A DNA stretch of 63,315 nt from Deltaproteobacteria bacterium (GTDB lineage Bacteria > Desulfobacterota > Binatia > Binatales > Binataceae): NCBI GenBank assembly GCA_021799495.1, contig JAJZAI010000017.1:1-63315 (forward strand), written 5' to 3'. Shown here piece by piece: positions 33,557-43,568 of the stretch; positions within the stretch are counted from its first letter, which is position 1; each line of letters opens with the position of its first letter. Under the pieces are notes generated by a model. The model was given only the letters and a program-made list of their open reading frames with translations, had not been told where the DNA came from and made no database searches. The translations under genes and the position numbers were made by a program.

Positions 33557-34963
33557 ATGTTATTGCCTGTATTACTTGCCGCAAACCTGATTCTGACCGC
33601 CGTCGTGGTGATGCTGGTGTTCGCCTTCCGGTCGCGCGCCGGAGCCGATCCGTTGGTCGCCGCAGAAAGGATAGAAGCTCGGATTGGCAAGGTTGAGGAG
33701 GTGCTGCTCGGACGCTTTGCCGACGCTCGGGCGGATATGGCGCAGCGGCTTGAAAATGCCAAGGGCGACCTCAGGCAGGAAATCGCCGATCGGCTGGCGA
33801 GCGCGTTTGGCGAGATGCGCGAGGCGGTCGAGGCGCAACTTCGGCAGGGACGAACAGAACAATCAACGACGCTGAGCGAAGCGCTGGGGCGGCTCGAGAC
33901 GCGCGTCGGCGATTTGCGGCTCGCGACCGAAGAGCGGCTCGAAGGTTTCGCGGACAAGCAGGCTGTATCGCTTGGCGAGGCGCGGCGCGAGTTGAGCGAC
34001 GCGCTCGCGACGAACGAAAAATCTTTGCGGGAGCAGTTGATATCGTTGTCCGAGCGGACTGAAAAAAGCCTCGACACGATTCGCGTTGTGGTCGATGGCA
34101 AACTCGCTGAAATCAGCGGTCAAGTCTCGGCGAAGCTCGAAGAAAATATCAAAGAGGGGTTCAAGCAATTCGAGAAGGTGCAGGAGCATCTGAAGGCGGC
34201 GGAGGAGCAGCTACGCAACGTCAATACGATCGGCGCCTCGATCAATGATTTGAACAATCTGCTCAAACTGCCGCATCTGCGCGGTCGTTTCGGCGAGGCG
34301 AGTTTGGCGCGGTTGCTCGAAGATTTCCTGCCGGCGCATATGTACGAATTGCAGGCGGCGGCGGGCGAAAACGGACAGGGGCGGGCCGACGCGATTATCA
34401 AGTTTCCGGAACGCAACCTTCCAATCGACGCGAAATTTCCTCGCGAGCAAGTGTTGCCGCTCTTCGAAAGCTCCGATCCGGCGCAACTGGCCGCCGCGCG
34501 CGAGCAGTTCGTCCGCGTGATCAAAGAGCAAGCGCGCCGCATCGCCGGCTATATCCATCCTGAGAACGGCACTACCGACATGGCGTTGATGTACCTGCCG
34601 AGCGAAACGCTCTATATGGAGGCGGTGCTGAACGGCGAACTCAGCGAATGGCTCAACAGTCAGAAAATTTTTCCGGTTTCGCCCAATACGCTGATCGTTA
34701 CGCTTCAATCAATCCAGATGGTTTTCAAGATGTACGAGTTCGCCAAGAATTTTGAAAACGCGACGCAGGAACTGGCGAAGGCGCAGAAGTTGTTCGGTCA
34801 GTTCGAGCACAAGTTCGATGATATCGGCAAGTCGCTCGACAAGGCGCAAAACGCATACGGCACCGCGCGGCGCCATCTCGGAACCTATCGCCGGCGCGTC
34901 ACAGACCTGACCGGCGAGCAGGTTCCGGAACTTGAAGCGGCCGCTGGCGGCGAAGAGAATTGA
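33557..34963 (+). CDS. rmuC: DNA recombination protein RmuC
   Basis: A 468-aa protein. One N-terminal membrane helix (LLAANLILTAVVVMLVFAF) is followed by a long coiled coil (to about residue 220). The RmuC nuclease-like domain has LPHLRGRFGEASLARLLED, NLPIDAKFPREQ and MALMYLPSETLYMEA. RmuC limits inversions at short repeats and has a PD-(D/E)XK-type core. The ATG at 33557 is preferred to the TTG at 33542. It is divergent from the ArsA-like gene and convergent with the acyltransferase gene. Confidence 0.92.
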   Translation: MLLPVLLAANLILTAVVVMLVFAFRSRAGADPLVAAERIEARIGKVEEVLLGRFADARADMAQRLENAKGDLRQEIADRLASAFGEMREAVEAQLRQGRTEQSTTLSEALGRLETRVGDLRLATEERLEGFADKQAVSLGEARRELSDALATNEKSLREQLISLSERTEKSLDTIRVVVDGKLAEISGQVSAKLEENIKEGFKQFEKVQEHLKAAEEQLRNVNTIGASINDLNNLLKLPHLRGRFGEASLARLLEDFLPAHMYELQAAAGENGQGRADAIIKFPERNLPIDAKFPREQVLPLFESSDPAQLAAAREQFVRVIKEQARRIAGYIHPENGTTDMALMYLPSETLYMEAVLNGELSEWLNSQKIFPVSPNTLIVTLQSIQMVFKMYEFAKNFENATQELAKAQKLFGQFEHKFDDIGKSLDKAQNAYGTARRHLGTYRRRVTDLTGEQVPELEAAAGGEEN

Positions 34964-34972
34964 CGCCCGACG

Positions 34973-36187
34973 CTATTCCGTTTCCACGTTCGAAGGGGTG
35001 GGCGGTTTGAGCTGGCTGCGCTCGCGGCCCTCGGCGATCCACGCTTCGACTTCGCGCCGTTCGTGGACCAGGAAATTCGCGACCGCGCGCTTCAGGCCCG
35101 GATGCGCGACGTAGTGCAGGCTGCGCGTGAAGGCCGGATCGAAACCGCGCAGCCATTTGTATTCTCCGCCGGCGCCCGGCTCGAAGCGCGCGTTGCCGCG
35201 CGCGATGCAGTGCTCGATCGCGGCGTAATAGCAGACATTGAAGTGCAGGAAGCGCACTTCCTCGAAGGAGCCCCAGTAGCGGCCGTAGAGGACGCCCGCT
35301 TTTTCGACGTTGAAGGTGCCGGCGATCAATTCGCCGCCGCGGTAGGCGCAAACGAAACACAGATGGCGGCGAAAGTTCTCGCGCATCAGGTCAAAAAACT
35401 GGCGCGTCAAATACTGCCGGCCCCAGTACAGCTTTTCGATCGTCGAGAGGTAGATTTTGAACATCGCGGCGAAGGCGGCGTCGGGAATTTCGCCGTCGCG
35501 GAGCGCGCGGATTTCGACGCCCTGCCCCGCCAGCGCCGCCCGTTCGTGGCGCACGGCGTACCGGCGCTTGCTTTTGAGCTGCGCAAGGTAATCGTCGAAC
35601 GATTCATAGCCGCCGTTTTGCCAGTGGTACTGATAGCCGAGACGTTCCATGAAGCCGATTTCGCCGAGCGCCTGGGCTTCATCCGGCGCGCAGAAATTGA
35701 CATGGACGGACGAGAGCCGGTTGTCGTCGCAGAGCTTGATCAAGGCGCGGCCGAGCGCGCGCACGATCGCCGGCCGATCGGCGCCCGGCGCGGCCAGAAA
35801 GCGCCGACCGGTATGGGGCGTGAAGGGAACGCCCGCGAGCAATTTTGGATAATACTTCAGGCCGGACCGTTCGGCCGCGTCGGCCCATCCGTGATCGAAG
35901 ACAAATTCGCCCTGGCTGTGGCTCTTTAGATAAAGCGGGCAGGCGCCGGTGATACGCCGTTGCGGGCCGAGCCGCAAAACCAGATGGCAAGGCGCCCATC
36001 CGGTGGCGCGCGCCGCGCTCTTCGACTCTTCCATCGCCGCGAGCCAATCCCAGTCGAGAAAGGGCGAGTCGTCAGGCGCGAGCAGGGCGTTCCAGTCTTC
36101 GCGAGGGATATCGGTCAGGCGGTCGTGGACCGAAATTTCGACTTCGTTCGCCGCCGGCGATTTGGCTTTGTCGTTTTTGGACGTCAT
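34973..36187 (-). CDS. GNAT acyltransferase of the DUF482/FemAB-like family
   Basis: A 404-aa protein of the COG3146 (DUF482) family. It begins with DRLTDIPREDWNALLAPDDSPFLDWDWLAAME, seen here in part at residues ~20-50, followed by a GNAT half with LKSKRRYAVRHERAAL and GGELIAGTFNVEKAGVLYGRYWG. The C-terminal FEPGAGGEYKWLRGFDP motif is characteristic. The fold is that of peptidoglycan-bridge or N-acyltransferases; the substrate is unknown. ATG at 36187 starts the conserved part. It lies 88 bases from the reductase gene on the same strand. Confidence 0.85.
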   Translation of the reverse strand: MTSKNDKAKSPAANEVEISVHDRLTDIPREDWNALLAPDDSPFLDWDWLAAMEESKSAARATGWAPCHLVLRLGPQRRITGACPLYLKSHSQGEFVFDHGWADAAERSGLKYYPKLLAGVPFTPHTGRRFLAAPGADRPAIVRALGRALIKLCDDNRLSSVHVNFCAPDEAQALGEIGFMERLGYQYHWQNGGYESFDDYLAQLKSKRRYAVRHERAALAGQGVEIRALRDGEIPDAAFAAMFKIYLSTIEKLYWGRQYLTRQFFDLMRENFRRHLCFVCAYRGGELIAGTFNVEKAGVLYGRYWGSFEEVRFLHFNVCYYAAIEHCIARGNARFEPGAGGEYKWLRGFDPAFTRSLHYVAHPGLKRAVANFLVHERREVEAWIAEGRERSQLKPPTPSNVETE

Positions 36188-36275
36188 TTCGCGGACGCAT
36201 CGGCGCCGGAGCAATCGAGCTTAGTCGGCGCGCCGCGCTGAGCAAAGCGCGCAGTTCGCGCGCCGGTTCCGGCGA

Positions 36276-37361
36276 TCATCGCGGCGGCAGCAACCGCTTT
36301 TCACGCATCCGCGCGAACCACTTGTGGAACATGTCCTCGGTGTCGACGCAGTCGTGAAAGCCGTACTGGCGGGCCTTGATCGTACTGACGATCACGGGCG
36401 CGGCGTCGGCGCCGAAGGCGAAGATCGAGTCGGCGAATTCAAACGATTCACCGACGAACGCATTTATGTCCGCGGGCGCCGCAAGGCGGTATTTCGCGAC
36501 GATCGCCGCCCACTCGGCGGCCCGTTTCGGCATCTCGACCTGCAACCGCATCGGGATGTCCGGCCCGGGCCGCATGCCGAGTGCGTCGGCGATGGCGGGC
36601 CACACATCTTTCCAAACGAAGACGTCGCCGTTGGCGATATTGAAGATTTCATTGGCGCATCGCGGTTCCGTCGCCGCCCATTCCATCGCGCGCGCCAGCA
36701 AATCGGCGTCAACAGCTTCGAAGACGAACGGCTTGCCGCCGGGGAAGGCCAGCGGCCGCCCGGCTTCCTTCAGCAACGCTCCATAGACGCCGAGCGCCGG
36801 AATCACGTTGAGGTTGCCGCCGATCGCCTCTCCGACAACGAGTTGCGGACGCAGGATCGTCCAGTTCCAGCGCTGGCGGGCCTGTTTGGCGCGCAAGTAG
36901 TCCTCTTGCAGCCAGTAGAAATTTTCGTGCTGATGGCGCGGGTTGCGCTCGCGCGCCGGAATCGGGATCGGGCCGAGATGGGCGCCGTAGGCTTTCGTCC
37001 CCTGCAGCAGCGTGACGTGGCGCAGGTTTTTGGCGGCGGCGCTGAGCGGCTCGAACAGGTTCCGCAGCATCGTGCGGTTGGTTTCCATCTGGTCGCGATC
37101 GCGCCATCCCTGAATCAGGTTGGGTTTTTCGTAGAGCGCGGCGTAAGCGAGATGCGTCACGTCGTCCATCGCGCCGAAAACTTCGGCGCAGCGGGCGGCG
37201 TCGGTCAAATCAACCGAGATAAAGCGCGCGTTCGGCACGTCGGAGGGAATACGACGCGAAACGCCGATTACCTCCCAATTCGGCAGCGAAGAAAAATGGC
37301 GCACAGCGGCGTAACCGACGAGGCCGGTCGCGCCAGCGACGAGAATCTTGTTGCGGGCCAT
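36276..37361 (-). CDS. SDR reductase of the PRISE (progesterone 5beta-reductase/iridoid synthase-like) group
   Basis: A 361-aa atypical short-chain dehydrogenase. It has the N-terminal NADP motif VAGATGLVGYAAVRHF, a basic residue after strand 2 (VSRRIP) favouring NADPH, LLQGTKAYGAHLGP with the conserved Lys, and ENFYWLQEDYL where PRISE enzymes carry the catalytic Tyr. The C-terminal FNIANGDVFVWKDVWPAIA is also typical. Such enzymes reduce activated C=C bonds of enones. The motif here reads FYW rather than the plant FYY. It is divergent from clpS-clpA. Confidence 0.82.
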   Translation of the reverse strand: MARNKILVAGATGLVGYAAVRHFSSLPNWEVIGVSRRIPSDVPNARFISVDLTDAARCAEVFGAMDDVTHLAYAALYEKPNLIQGWRDRDQMETNRTMLRNLFEPLSAAAKNLRHVTLLQGTKAYGAHLGPIPIPARERNPRHQHENFYWLQEDYLRAKQARQRWNWTILRPQLVVGEAIGGNLNVIPALGVYGALLKEAGRPLAFPGGKPFVFEAVDADLLARAMEWAATEPRCANEIFNIANGDVFVWKDVWPAIADALGMRPGPDIPMRLQVEMPKRAAEWAAIVAKYRLAAPADINAFVGESFEFADSIFAFGADAAPVIVSTIKARQYGFHDCVDTEDMFHKWFARMREKRLLPPR

Positions 37362-37535
37362 CGCGAGATACCTCGCGGCGAATCGTAGAACGGAGCCGCG
37401 GCGAGTGAAAGCCGAAGCGGTGCGCGGCGCGGGTTGCCGGAATTCGCGCCAGATTCGAATCCGCCAGATTGCCGTGCCTGACGGATGCGTTTTCTGATAA
37501 AATGGAGCCAGCGACCGAAAGCGAGCGGCGATCGG

Positions 37536-37913
37536 ATGGATGACGACGCGAAAATCCTGAACCTTGAAGCGCGCAAGCGCGACGGCGCGGGTTCGAACGG
37601 CGGCGGCGATCAGGGCGGGATCGTCACCGAGCGGCGCACGCGCGAGCAAACGCGCACGAAGCGTCCGCCGCTCTACAAATGTATCCTGCTCAACGACGAT
37701 TACACGCCGATGGAGTTCGTCGTCGAAATTCTGAAGTCGATATTCCACAAGGCGCACGCCGAAGCGACGCGCATCATGCTGCATGTGCATCAGAACGGCA
37801 TGGGCGTGGCGGGAGTTTATCCGTACGAAATCGCCGAGACGAAAATCAAGAGCGTTGAAGAGCTGGCGCGCGAAAACCAGTTTCCGCTCAAGTGCGTGAT
37901 GGAGAAGGAATGA
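37536..37913 (+). CDS. clpS: ATP-dependent Clp protease adaptor ClpS
   Basis: A 125-aa adaptor. A flexible N-terminal stretch (residues 1-50) precedes the core PPLYKCILLNDDYTPMEFVV, which contains the N-degron pocket (LNDD and TPMEF). Helix 2 has HKAHAEATRIMLHVHQNGMG, and the C-terminus is ENQFPLKCVMEKE. ClpS brings proteins with bulky N-terminal residues to ClpA. The ATG at 37536 starts the conserved protein. clpA follows 67 bases downstream, so the pair forms a unit. Confidence 0.95.
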   Translation: MDDDAKILNLEARKRDGAGSNGGGDQGGIVTERRTREQTRTKRPPLYKCILLNDDYTPMEFVVEILKSIFHKAHAEATRIMLHVHQNGMGVAGVYPYEIAETKIKSVEELARENQFPLKCVMEKE

Positions 37914-37980
37914 ATCGCGCCGTCCGGCGCGCGTCCGGCAAGCCGGCGCGGGCGGAACGGACGCGACCAATGAGGCCGCG

Positions 37981-40320
37981 ATGCCATCCTCAGGCGTGAT
38001 GATCAGCCGCGAACTGCAGATAACGCTGCAGCTTGCGATGACCGAGGCGCTCAACCGGCGCCACGAATACGTATGCCTGGAGCATCTGCTGTACGCGATG
38101 CTGCATGACGTGACGACGAGCAACGTGCTCAAGCACTGCGGCGCCAACCTTGAGGCGCTGCGCAAGCAGTTGCAGGCGTATCTCGACGGCGAACTGGAGC
38201 GGCTGCCGCGCGGCGAGAACCTGCAGCCGCATTACGCTTCCGGCGTGCAGCGCGCGCTGCAGCGGGCGGCGATGCACGCGCAATCGGCGGGCAAAACCGA
38301 AATCAACGGGTCGCAGGTGCTGGTCGCGATGTTCCATGAGACCGAATCGCATGCGATCCGCCTGCTGGAGGAGCAGGGCGTCACCCGATTCGACGCGATC
38401 AATTTCATCTCGCACGGCGTTTCGAAAGCGGGCGCGGACGAGGATCGCGAAGCGCGCGGCGCGGCCGAAGAGGAAGATCACGATCACGACGGCGACGCCG
38501 AAGCCGACGCGGACGGCGAAGAAGGCGCGCCCAGGGTGTCGCCGGCGAAGGCGCTCAAGACCTACGCGGTCAATCTCAACGCGCGGGCGCGCGAGGGCAA
38601 GATCGATCCGCTGATCGGGCGCGAGCGCGAAATCGAGCGCGCGATCCACGTCCTGCTGCGGCGGCGCAAGAACAATCCGGTGTTCGTGGGCGAAGCGGGG
38701 GTGGGCAAAACCGCACTGGCCGAAGGGCTGGCGCTGGCGATTCACGAGGGGCGCGTGCCGCCCGCGCTGAAAGAGGTGGAGATTTTCGCGCTCGACATGG
38801 GCGCGCTGCTGGCCGGCACCCGGTTTCGGGGAGATTTCGAGCAGCGGCTCAAAGCGGTCATCAAGGCCGCGAGCGGCAATCCGCGGATCGTGCTGTTTAT
38901 CGACGAAATCCACACGATCGTGGGCGCGGGATCGGCGTCGGGTTCGACGATGGACGCGTCGAACCTGCTCAAGCCGGCGCTGGCGTCGGGCGACTTGCGC
39001 TGTATCGGCTCGACGACCTACCAGGAATACAAGCGCTCGTTCGATCGCGACAAGGCGCTGGCGCGGCGTTTTCAGCGGATCGACGTGCAGGAGCCGACGC
39101 GCGAAGAAGCCGTGCAGATCCTGAACGGCCTCAAGGCGCAGTACGAAAAGCATCATAATGTGCGCTACACCGCGCCCGCGATTCGCGCGGCGGTGGAGCT
39201 TTCGGCGCGCTATATCAACGATCGCTATTTGCCGGACAAGGCGATCGACGTGATGGACGAGGCGGGCGTCGCCGGCCATCTGCGCGCCAAACGCGGCGAA
39301 ACGATCACGGTCGGCGCGCGCGACGCGGAACGCACGGTCGCGCGGATGGCGAAAATTCCCGAGCGGACGGTGTCGTCGTCCGATCGCTCGCGCCTGCAAA
39401 ATCTTGAAATCGACCTCAAAGATGCGGTTTTCGGACAGGACGCGGCGCTCGCGGCCGTATGCCGGGCGATCAAGCTCGCGCGCTCGGGACTGGCGCATCC
39501 CGACCGGCCGGTCGGCGCGTTTTTGTTCGCCGGACCGACGGGGGTGGGCAAGACCGAGGTCGCGCGCCAGCTCGCGAAGACGATGGGCGTCGAGTTCATC
39601 CGCTTCGACATGAGCGAGTATATGGAGCGGCATACGGTGTCGCGGCTGATCGGCGCGCCGCCGGGATATGTCGGATTCGATCAGGGCGGATTGTTGACCG
39701 ATGCGATCAACAAGACGCCGCATTGCGTGCTGCTGCTGGATGAAATCGAAAAGGCGCATCCGGACCTGTTCAATATCCTGCTGCAGGTGATGGACCACGC
39801 CACCTTGACCGATAACAACGGGCGCAAGGCGGACTTCCGCAACGTGGTAATCGTGATGACCACCAACGCGGGCGCGCAGGAGTTGTCGCGCGCGATGATC
39901 GGCTTCGGCACGGACGTGGCGACGGGATCGCCGCGGGCGGTGATCGAGCGGATGTTCGCGCCGGAATTCCGCAACCGGCTCTCCGCGATAATCGAGTTCG
40001 CGCCGCTGCCGCCGCCAGTGATCGAGCGCGTGGTGGACAAATTCGTCGGCGAGCTGGCGGAGCGCTTGGCCGCCAATCGCGTGACGATCGAGGTTTCGCC
40101 GGCGGCGCGCAAATGGCTGGCGGAGAAGGGTTACGACACGCGCTTCGGCGCCCGCCCGCTGCATCGGCTGATCGAAAACGAAATCGCGCGGCCGCTCGCG
40201 GACGAATTGCTGTTCGGACGGCTGGCGAAGGGCGGCAAGGTCAAGGTCGATCTCGACGGCGACAAGCTGACGTTCGATTACCAAGACGCCGCCGCGTCGG
40301 CGCCCGTGGTTTCCGCGTGA
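37981..40320 (+). CDS. clpA: ATP-dependent Clp protease ATP-binding subunit ClpA
   Basis: A 779-aa unfoldase. The N-terminal Clp N domain begins [18 protein letters not shown] and binds ClpS. An acidic linker (~residues 145-180) follows, then two AAA+ domains with Walker A GEAGVGKT and GPTGVGKT. Walker B is FIDEIH in the first and [10 protein letters not shown] in the second. IGL-type loops for ClpP docking appear as [10 protein letters not shown]. With ClpP it degrades N-degron and other substrates. ATG at 37981 or 37999 could be the start. clpP itself is not in the window. Confidence 0.96.
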   Translation: MPSSGVMISRELQITLQLAMTEALNRRHEYVCLEHLLYAMLHDVTTSNVLKHCGANLEALRKQLQAYLDGELERLPRGENLQPHYASGVQRALQRAAMHAQSAGKTEINGSQVLVAMFHETESHAIRLLEEQGVTRFDAINFISHGVSKAGADEDREARGAAEEEDHDHDGDAEADADGEEGAPRVSPAKALKTYAVNLNARAREGKIDPLIGREREIERAIHVLLRRRKNNPVFVGEAGVGKTALAEGLALAIHEGRVPPALKEVEIFALDMGALLAGTRFRGDFEQRLKAVIKAASGNPRIVLFIDEIHTIVGAGSASGSTMDASNLLKPALASGDLRCIGSTTYQEYKRSFDRDKALARRFQRIDVQEPTREEAVQILNGLKAQYEKHHNVRYTAPAIRAAVELSARYINDRYLPDKAIDVMDEAGVAGHLRAKRGETITVGARDAERTVARMAKIPERTVSSSDRSRLQNLEIDLKDAVFGQDAALAAVCRAIKLARSGLAHPDRPVGAFLFAGPTGVGKTEVARQLAKTMGVEFIRFDMSEYMERHTVSRLIGAPPGYVGFDQGGLLTDAINKTPHCVLLLDEIEKAHPDLFNILLQVMDHATLTDNNGRKADFRNVVIVMTTNAGAQELSRAMIGFGTDVATGSPRAVIERMFAPEFRNRLSAIIEFAPLPPPVIERVVDKFVGELAERLAANRVTIEVSPAARKWLAEKGYDTRFGARPLHRLIENEIARPLADELLFGRLAKGGKVKVDLDGDKLTFDYQDAAASAPVVSA

Positions 40321-40359
40321 AGCCGACGCCACGACGGCCGATCGCGGGCGCGAATCAGG

Positions 40360-41967
40360 TCAATTGTCGCGGCGCAGGACGGTGTTGCGCAGCCAGCGCG
40401 CGTCGTCGCGATCGGGATAGTCAATAGTGTAATGGAGTCCGCGCGATTCCTTGCGCGTCATCGCGCAGCGCACGACCAATTCCGCGACGATCGCCAGATT
40501 GCGCAGCTCGATCAGGTCGGAATCGAGCAGATGATCCCAATAGTAACTGTGAATCTCCTCGCGCAGCATCTGGATGCGCCGTAAGGCGCGTTCGAGGCGG
40601 CGATCGCTGCGCACGATGCCGACGTAGTTCCACATCAGGCGGCGGATTTCGTCCCAGCTTTGCGTGATCAGCACGCGCTGTTCGCTCTGGATCGCGGCGC
40701 CGGGGTTCCATTCGGGAAACGCGGGCGGCGCGCCTTCGTCGTGCGCGAGACGCGCGCGCGCGTCGGCGAACGCCCGCCGGCCCATCACGGCCGCTTCGAG
40801 CAGCGAGTTGGAGGCGAGGCGGTTGGCGCCATGCAGGCCCGTCATCGCGACCTCGCCGGCGGCATAGAGCCGCGCGATCGGAGTGCGCGCGCTGAGATCG
40901 GTCATTACGCCGCCGCACATGTAATGGGCCGCCGGGACCACCGGAATCGGAGCGGCGGTCAAATCGAAACCGTAGCTGAGACAGCGCTGGTAGATGTTCG
41001 GAAAACGCGTGCGGATGTAGGCGGCGTCGCGATGGCTGATGTCGAGATAGACGCAGTCCAAGCCGAGGCGTTTCATCTCCGAATCGATCGCGCGGGCGAC
41101 AATATCGCGCGGCGCGAGTTCGGCGTCGGGATGATACCGCTTCATGAACGACGCGCCATCGGGCAGCCGCAGAATCGCGCCTTCGCCGCGCAGCGCCTCG
41201 GAAATCAGAAACGATTTGGCGGCGGGATGATACAGGCAGGTCGGATGGAACTGGTAGAACTCCATGTTGGCGATCGGCGCGCCCGCGCGATAGGCGATCG
41301 CGACGCCGTCGCCCGAGGCGATGTCGGGATTGGTCGTGTAAAGATAGACTTTGCCGGCGCCGCCGGTCGCGAGCAGGGTCGTGCGGGCGACGATTTTTCG
41401 GACCGACCGCGACGCCTTATCGAGCGCGTAGGCGCCCCAGCATTGGGCGGCGCCGCCGTTGGCGCCGCGCTCGACGAGAAGATCGACAGCGACATGATTT
41501 TCAAGCACGCGGAGATTCGCGCGGCTGCGTGCGGTCTCGCCCAGCGCGCGCATGATCTCGCGCCCGGTCAGGTCCTGCGCGTGGAGCACCCGGCGATGGC
41601 TGTGGCCGCCCTCGCGGCCAAGGTCGTACTCGTCCTCGCCGCCGCCCTCGATGCGCGTGAAGTTGGCGCCAAGCGCGATCAGATCGCGGACCGCCTCCGG
41701 CCCGTCGCGCACGATCGCTTCAACGGCGGCGCGGTCGCATAATCCGGCGCCGGCACGAAGCGTGTCTTCGATATGCGATTCGAAGGTGTCGTCCACGCTC
41801 CAGACGCTGGCGATTCCGCCCTGCGCATAGGCGGTGTTGGCTTCGTCGCTGGCGGCCTTGGTCAGGACGGTCACCGTTCCGGTCTCGGCGGCCTTGATCG
41901 CGAAAATGAGGCCGGCGATGCCGCCGCCGATGACGAGGAAATCAGTGTCGATGCTGGAATTACCCAT
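40360..41967 (-). CDS. nadB: L-aspartate oxidase NadB
   Basis: A 535-aa flavoenzyme of the succinate dehydrogenase family. It has DFLVIGGGIAGLIFAIKAAE (FAD motif), DEANTAYAQGGIASVW, GREGGHSHRRVLHAQDLTG with catalytic His/Arg, and VVPAAHYMCGGVMTDLSART. NadB oxidises aspartate to iminoaspartate, the first step of NAD synthesis. The ATG at 41967 (MGNSSIDTDF) gives the normal N-terminus. nadA and nadC are not in the window. It is divergent from pgsA. Confidence 0.95.
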   Translation of the reverse strand: MGNSSIDTDFLVIGGGIAGLIFAIKAAETGTVTVLTKAASDEANTAYAQGGIASVWSVDDTFESHIEDTLRAGAGLCDRAAVEAIVRDGPEAVRDLIALGANFTRIEGGGEDEYDLGREGGHSHRRVLHAQDLTGREIMRALGETARSRANLRVLENHVAVDLLVERGANGGAAQCWGAYALDKASRSVRKIVARTTLLATGGAGKVYLYTTNPDIASGDGVAIAYRAGAPIANMEFYQFHPTCLYHPAAKSFLISEALRGEGAILRLPDGASFMKRYHPDAELAPRDIVARAIDSEMKRLGLDCVYLDISHRDAAYIRTRFPNIYQRCLSYGFDLTAAPIPVVPAAHYMCGGVMTDLSARTPIARLYAAGEVAMTGLHGANRLASNSLLEAAVMGRRAFADARARLAHDEGAPPAFPEWNPGAAIQSEQRVLITQSWDEIRRLMWNYVGIVRSDRRLERALRRIQMLREEIHSYYWDHLLDSDLIELRNLAIVAELVVRCAMTRKESRGLHYTIDYPDRDDARWLRNTVLRRDN

Positions 41968-42225
41968 GATTTGAAAGGGCGGACCGGGCGTGGGTAAACG
42001 GGAAAGCCGAATCTTTCGCGCTGGCGGCGCCTGCTGAGTATCCCGCCTGACGTGACGGTATTTTAACGCGCCCGTCACAGTCAAACGATAGAATCGGCGA
42101 ACCGCGCCAGGGCGCGTTCAGGTTTCGTATTTGCTCGAACCCGGCCCATCGCCTACAGTCGAAGCAGGACCATTGACGCGCCGTTTGCGGACCGATCCCG
42201 ATCTGTTGGGGGATGAGTCATCGGC

Positions 42226-42813
42226 ATGACCTTCACCACGCCCAATCTTTTGACTTTCGCGCGGATGGCCGCGGCGCCGCTGCTGGTCTATCTGCTGACG
42301 TTGCCGCAGCCGCTGCCGTCGCTCGCCGCGGCCGGGGTGTTTTTCCTCGCGACGGTGACGGACTTCCTCGACGGCTATATCGCGCGCAGTTATGGATCGG
42401 GCAGCGATTTGGGCAAAATTCTCGACCCGCTGGCGGACAAGCTGCTGGTGGCGGCGGCGCTAATCATGCTTGCGGCGATTCCGCGCGAGCCGCGGGTGCC
42501 GGCATGGATCGTCGTGGTGATGGTGTCGCGGGAAATAATGGTGACCGGACTGCGCGCGGTCGCGGCGAGCCGCAGCCGGATTCTGGCGGCGGAAGAGCTT
42601 GGAAAGTACAAGATGGCGCTGCAATCGGTGGCGATCCACGGGTTGCTGATTCATTACGTCTGGCTCCATGTCGATTTTTTCGCGGCCGGGATGTTTGTGC
42701 TGTGGATTGCGATGATCGTCACCGTGTGGTCGGGAGTCGACTACTTTTACCGGCAATGGGACGTGATCGCGCCGCGGTCGCGGCCGTCGCTGGCGCGGCG
42801 CGCGGCGATGTGA
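42226..42813 (+). CDS. pgsA: CDP-diacylglycerol-glycerol-3-phosphate phosphatidyltransferase
   Basis: A 195-aa membrane enzyme with about five transmembrane helices. The CDP-alcohol phosphatidyltransferase motif D-G-x2-A-R-x8-G-x3-D-x3-D is seen as DGYIARSYGSGSDLGKILDPLAD (residues ~46-68). It opens TTPNLLTFARMAAAP, a typical PgsA N-terminus, and has SREIMVTGLRAVAA. It makes phosphatidylglycerol phosphate, the entry to PG and cardiolipin. ATG at 42226 is preceded by a GGGGATG stretch. tRNA-Gly follows. Confidence 0.92.
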   Translation: MTFTTPNLLTFARMAAAPLLVYLLTLPQPLPSLAAAGVFFLATVTDFLDGYIARSYGSGSDLGKILDPLADKLLVAAALIMLAAIPREPRVPAWIVVVMVSREIMVTGLRAVAASRSRILAAEELGKYKMALQSVAIHGLLIHYVWLHVDFFAAGMFVLWIAMIVTVWSGVDYFYRQWDVIAPRSRPSLARRAAM

Positions 42814-42899
42814 CCGGCGCGCACGAATGGCGCGGATAAAGCGCGAAATTCCGGTGTCGTTGACAAAGCCGGAAGATTGCGGCAGCGTGATTGGTCCGG

Positions 42900-42975
42900 G
42901 CGGGTGTAGCTCAGTTGGTAGAGCGCGTGCTTGCCAAGCACGAGGTCGTCGGTTCGAAACCGATCACCCGCTCCA
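42900..42975 (+). tRNA. tRNA-Gly (GCC)
   Basis: A complete cloverleaf: acceptor GCGGGTG/CACCCGC, D arm GCTC/GAGC, anticodon arm CGTGC-TTGCCAA-GCACG (anticodon GCC), T arm GTCGG-TTCGAAA-CCGAT, discriminator T and encoded CCA. It lies 240 bases upstream of the ATPase operon; that gap shows no credible gene. Confidence 0.95.
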
Positions 42976-43217
42976 TTAAGCTCCGGAAGCTCCGGCACAT
43001 CGCTAGTTTCGCCGACGGTAGTTGCGCCGCCGCGCGCTCCGTATCTGGCGAATCTCGGGACAATCCCGATAAATTGCGGCATTTCCATCGCGCGCCGTGT
43101 TATCTTGCGGCTGTAACTTGACGCTCGCCGCGACGGCGGCCACGGCCAGGGCGAAAGCCGGCAGCGGCCGCATCACGGAGTTGGCGTTCGCGCGGCGCGG
43201 CGGAAAGGCTAACCGGA

Positions 43218-43568
43218 TTGCCCGACGATCCAAAAGACGGCGTCGATACGCCTGATTTACGGCCCGCGGCGGCGATCGCGAGCCTGCTTGAGACCGAACG
43301 CGAAGCCGAACAAATCGTCGCGCAAGCTCGAAAAGAAGCTGCCGGGATTGTCGCGGACGCCAAGGCGCGCGCGCAAGGAATCCTGGCCGCGAGTCCGGCG
43401 AATCAAAACGACGCACCGGCAGAGCGCGCGCGCGAGGCCGCGCGGAAACAGATCGCGGCGCTGCAGGACGCGGAGCGCAGGCATAGCGAATGGATGCGCG
43501 CGACCGCCGCGCCGCGTCTGGACGAAGCGGCGCGCGCGATTCTCGAACTCCTGTTTGGCGTCTCGTGA
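43218..43568 (+). CDS. A/V-type ATPase peripheral-stalk subunit (G/H-like)
   Basis: A 116-aa helical protein. Residues ~18-65 are a coiled coil with SLLETEREAEQIVAQARKEA and many Ala/Lys/Glu, the pattern of V-type G and archaeal H subunits. It would pair with subunit E in the peripheral stalk. The start appears to be TTG at 43218 with GGAAAGG upstream; no ATG is in frame nearby. Its stop overlaps the GTG start of the C subunit (GTGA). It is short and low-complexity, so the name rests largely on position. Confidence 0.7.
   Translation: MPDDPKDGVDTPDLRPAAAIASLLETEREAEQIVAQARKEAAGIVADAKARAQGILAASPANQNDAPAERAREAARKQIAALQDAERRHSEWMRATAAPRLDEAARAILELLFGVS

Noticed and set aside
37990-40332. A 780-codon open frame on the minus strand opposite clpA
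   Set aside because: It is the antisense shadow of a GC-rich, strongly biased gene; it has no family motifs and is full of Arg, while ClpA on the plus strand is unmistakable.
42976-43217. Gap before the ATPase operon searched for a further subunit gene or riboswitch
   Set aside because: No open frame with a credible start and no structured motif recognised; it probably carries only the operon promoter, which I could not place.
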